The notes under the pieces were generated by a model. It saw only the letters and a list, made by a program, of their open reading frames with translations, was not told the DNA's origin and searched no databases. A DNA stretch of 64,000 nt from NCBI RefSeq assembly GCF_024168045.1, contig NZ_CP100126.1, positions 1,443,501 through 1,507,500 on the forward strand, given 5' to 3'. Positions 63,127 to 64,000 of this stretch are shown here, piece by piece. Position 1 is the stretch's first letter, and each line of letters starts with the position of its first letter. Origin of the DNA: Dorea longicatena (lineage in GTDB: Bacteria > Bacillota > Clostridia > Lachnospirales > Lachnospiraceae). Position numbers and translations under genes: made by a program.

Positions 63127-63921
63127 CTACAACTCCTTCATCTTCCCAAGAATCTCCTGATAAAACGCTTCCTGATCCACGCCATTTCTCATATCTTCCA
63201 GAATCATTCCATCTTTCAGAAGAATCAGCCTGCTGCAATAACTTGCCATCTTCGGATCATGTGTTACCATAACAATTGTCTTGCCAAGTTCCCGATTGAT
63301 ATGACTCAGTGTATGGATTACCACATCACCGGACTTAGAGTCGAGGTTTCCGGTCGGCTCATCCGCAAGTATCAGATCCGGATTGTTGATCAATGCTCTG
63401 GATATCGCCACTCGCTGCTTTTCACCTCCGGATAATTCATACGGCTTCTTGTTCATCAGATGTGTAATTCCGAACTGTTCTGCATATTTCTGCGATTCTT
63501 CCATACACTCTTTCGCACTCTTCTTATCCAGGATCTTCGGAAGCATGATATTTTCCCTGACGGACAGACTGTCCATCAAATAGAAGTCCTGGAACACGAA
63601 TCCGATCTTTCTTCGTCGTATGTCCGCAAATTCATCCTTCCACAAATCTTCCGTATCATGTTCTTCAAAGAACAGCTTTCCTCCGGTCTGACGGTCTATC
63701 ATACCCAATAGTTTCAAAAGTGTCGTCTTTCCACATCCGGATCTTCCCATAATTCCGACAAACTCCTGTCTCTGGATAGAAAAATTTAATCCCTTCAAGA
63801 CGTGGATCTCTTTCTTCTTTTCACCATCTTCTCCATACTGCACATAATCACGGACCAGATTCTCTGCTCTTAATACGTCTGCCGTTTTTTTATTTTCATT
63901 CTTTTCTAATTTTTCATTCAT
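63127..63921 (-). CDS. ABC transporter ATP-binding protein, MacB/BceA type (second locus)
   Basis: The 264-residue ATPase has Walker A GRSGCGKTT (59-67), Q-loop FVFQDFYLM, signature LSGGEKQRVAI and Walker B LILADEPTGNLD. It is a close paralogue of the protein at 55535, and the two genes are also similar at the nucleotide level at their 3' ends. An N-terminal addition (MNEKLEKNENKKTAD) is unlike the paralogue. The start overlaps the upstream permease stop by one base (TAATG), so the two form one operon. Confidence 0.93.
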   Translation of the reverse strand: MNEKLEKNENKKTADVLRAENLVRDYVQYGEDGEKKKEIHVLKGLNFSIQRQEFVGIMGRSGCGKTTLLKLLGMIDRQTGGKLFFEEHDTEDLWKDEFADIRRRKIGFVFQDFYLMDSLSVRENIMLPKILDKKSAKECMEESQKYAEQFGITHLMNKKPYELSGGEKQRVAISRALINNPDLILADEPTGNLDSKSGDVVIHTLSHINRELGKTIVMVTHDPKMASYCSRLILLKDGMILEDMRNGVDQEAFYQEILGKMKEL

Positions 63922-64000
63922 TACAAATCTGCTCCCTTTTCAATCTTTTTCACAATCGTATCTTCCAGCCACTTCAGATTCAGCCACTGTAATATGAAAT
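63921..64000 (-). CDS. FtsX-type ABC permease, C-terminal end (cut by window edge)
   Basis: The last 26 codons of a minus-strand gene are visible, reading FILQWLNLKWLEDTIVKKIE and then KGADL before TAA. They resemble the tail of the permease at 56292 (AVQWGFAWILGRFIIRKVEG), so this is the partner of the ATPase at 63127. The rest lies beyond the window. Confidence 0.75.
   Translation of the reverse strand, partial: FILQWLNLKWLEDTIVKKIEKGADL

Overview
This 64-kb window is the chromosome of a low-to-mid GC Firmicute, most likely a spore-forming gut Clostridium of the family Lachnospiraceae (Dorea/Mediterraneibacter/Blautia-like). The basis is gene content and order: YqfC/YqfD sporulation proteins beside phoH-ybeY; mreBCD, a class B PBP, minCDE, rodA and mgsA in one run; an L27 with a cleavable N-terminal extension next to its protease Prp; DUF4250 and DUF4321 proteins; a CD1871A-type CXXC peptide; and BaiN/RdsA-like flavoproteins. 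Shine-Dalgarno sites are strong and TTG/GTG starts are frequent, so several starts were set by the ribosome binding site. No tRNA, rRNA or CRISPR was seen. Genus-level placement is inference.

Layout. 1-31.2 kb, all plus strand, is core housekeeping: the 3' end of ppk; yqfC-yqfD-phoH-ybeY; a MurJ/SpoVB-like flippase; a PfkB-type pyridoxal kinase; small proteins and a folate enzyme; miaB; mutS-mutL-miaA; a PLP lyase-like protein and two FAD oxidoreductases; radC; then a long envelope and division operon (mreBCD, PBP2, minCDE, rodA, mgsA, D,D-carboxypeptidase). 31.5-38.1 kb holds a TIGR01212 radical SAM protein, the HlyD-like/yggS/sepF/ylmH division cluster, lspA, rluD and a cytidylate-kinase-like protein. 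38.2-40.8 kb holds a XerS-like recombinase and a divergent SOS pair, a LysM cell-division inhibitor (YneA-like) and lexA, with several LexA boxes between them. 41-51.3 kb, minus strand, is the ribosome-assembly and NAD block (rsfS, yqeK, nadD, yhbY, obgE, rpmA, prp, rplU), an aspartate kinase operon, ybaK and a radical-SAM pair.

From 51.5 kb the content becomes accessory. A two-component system (minus) diverges from a three-gene set (CXXC membrane peptide, polyferredoxin-type membrane protein, TlpA-like lipoprotein thioredoxin) through overlapping promoters, suggesting a regulated thiol or electron-transfer module. Then come two related ABC exporter loci of the Bce/FtsX type: GHKL kinase-permease-ATPase at 55.5-60.1 kb, and an ATPase plus the tail of a permease at 63.1-64.0 kb. 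Between them lie two copies of an Rpn-type PD-(D/E)XK nuclease/transposase gene, each preceded by the same roughly 300-bp region, with a DUF11 protein gene between them. The two Rpn copies have decayed in complementary ways. In both, the ribosome binding site can be closed in a hairpin whose pairing is kept despite base changes. This is the most unusual structure in the window.
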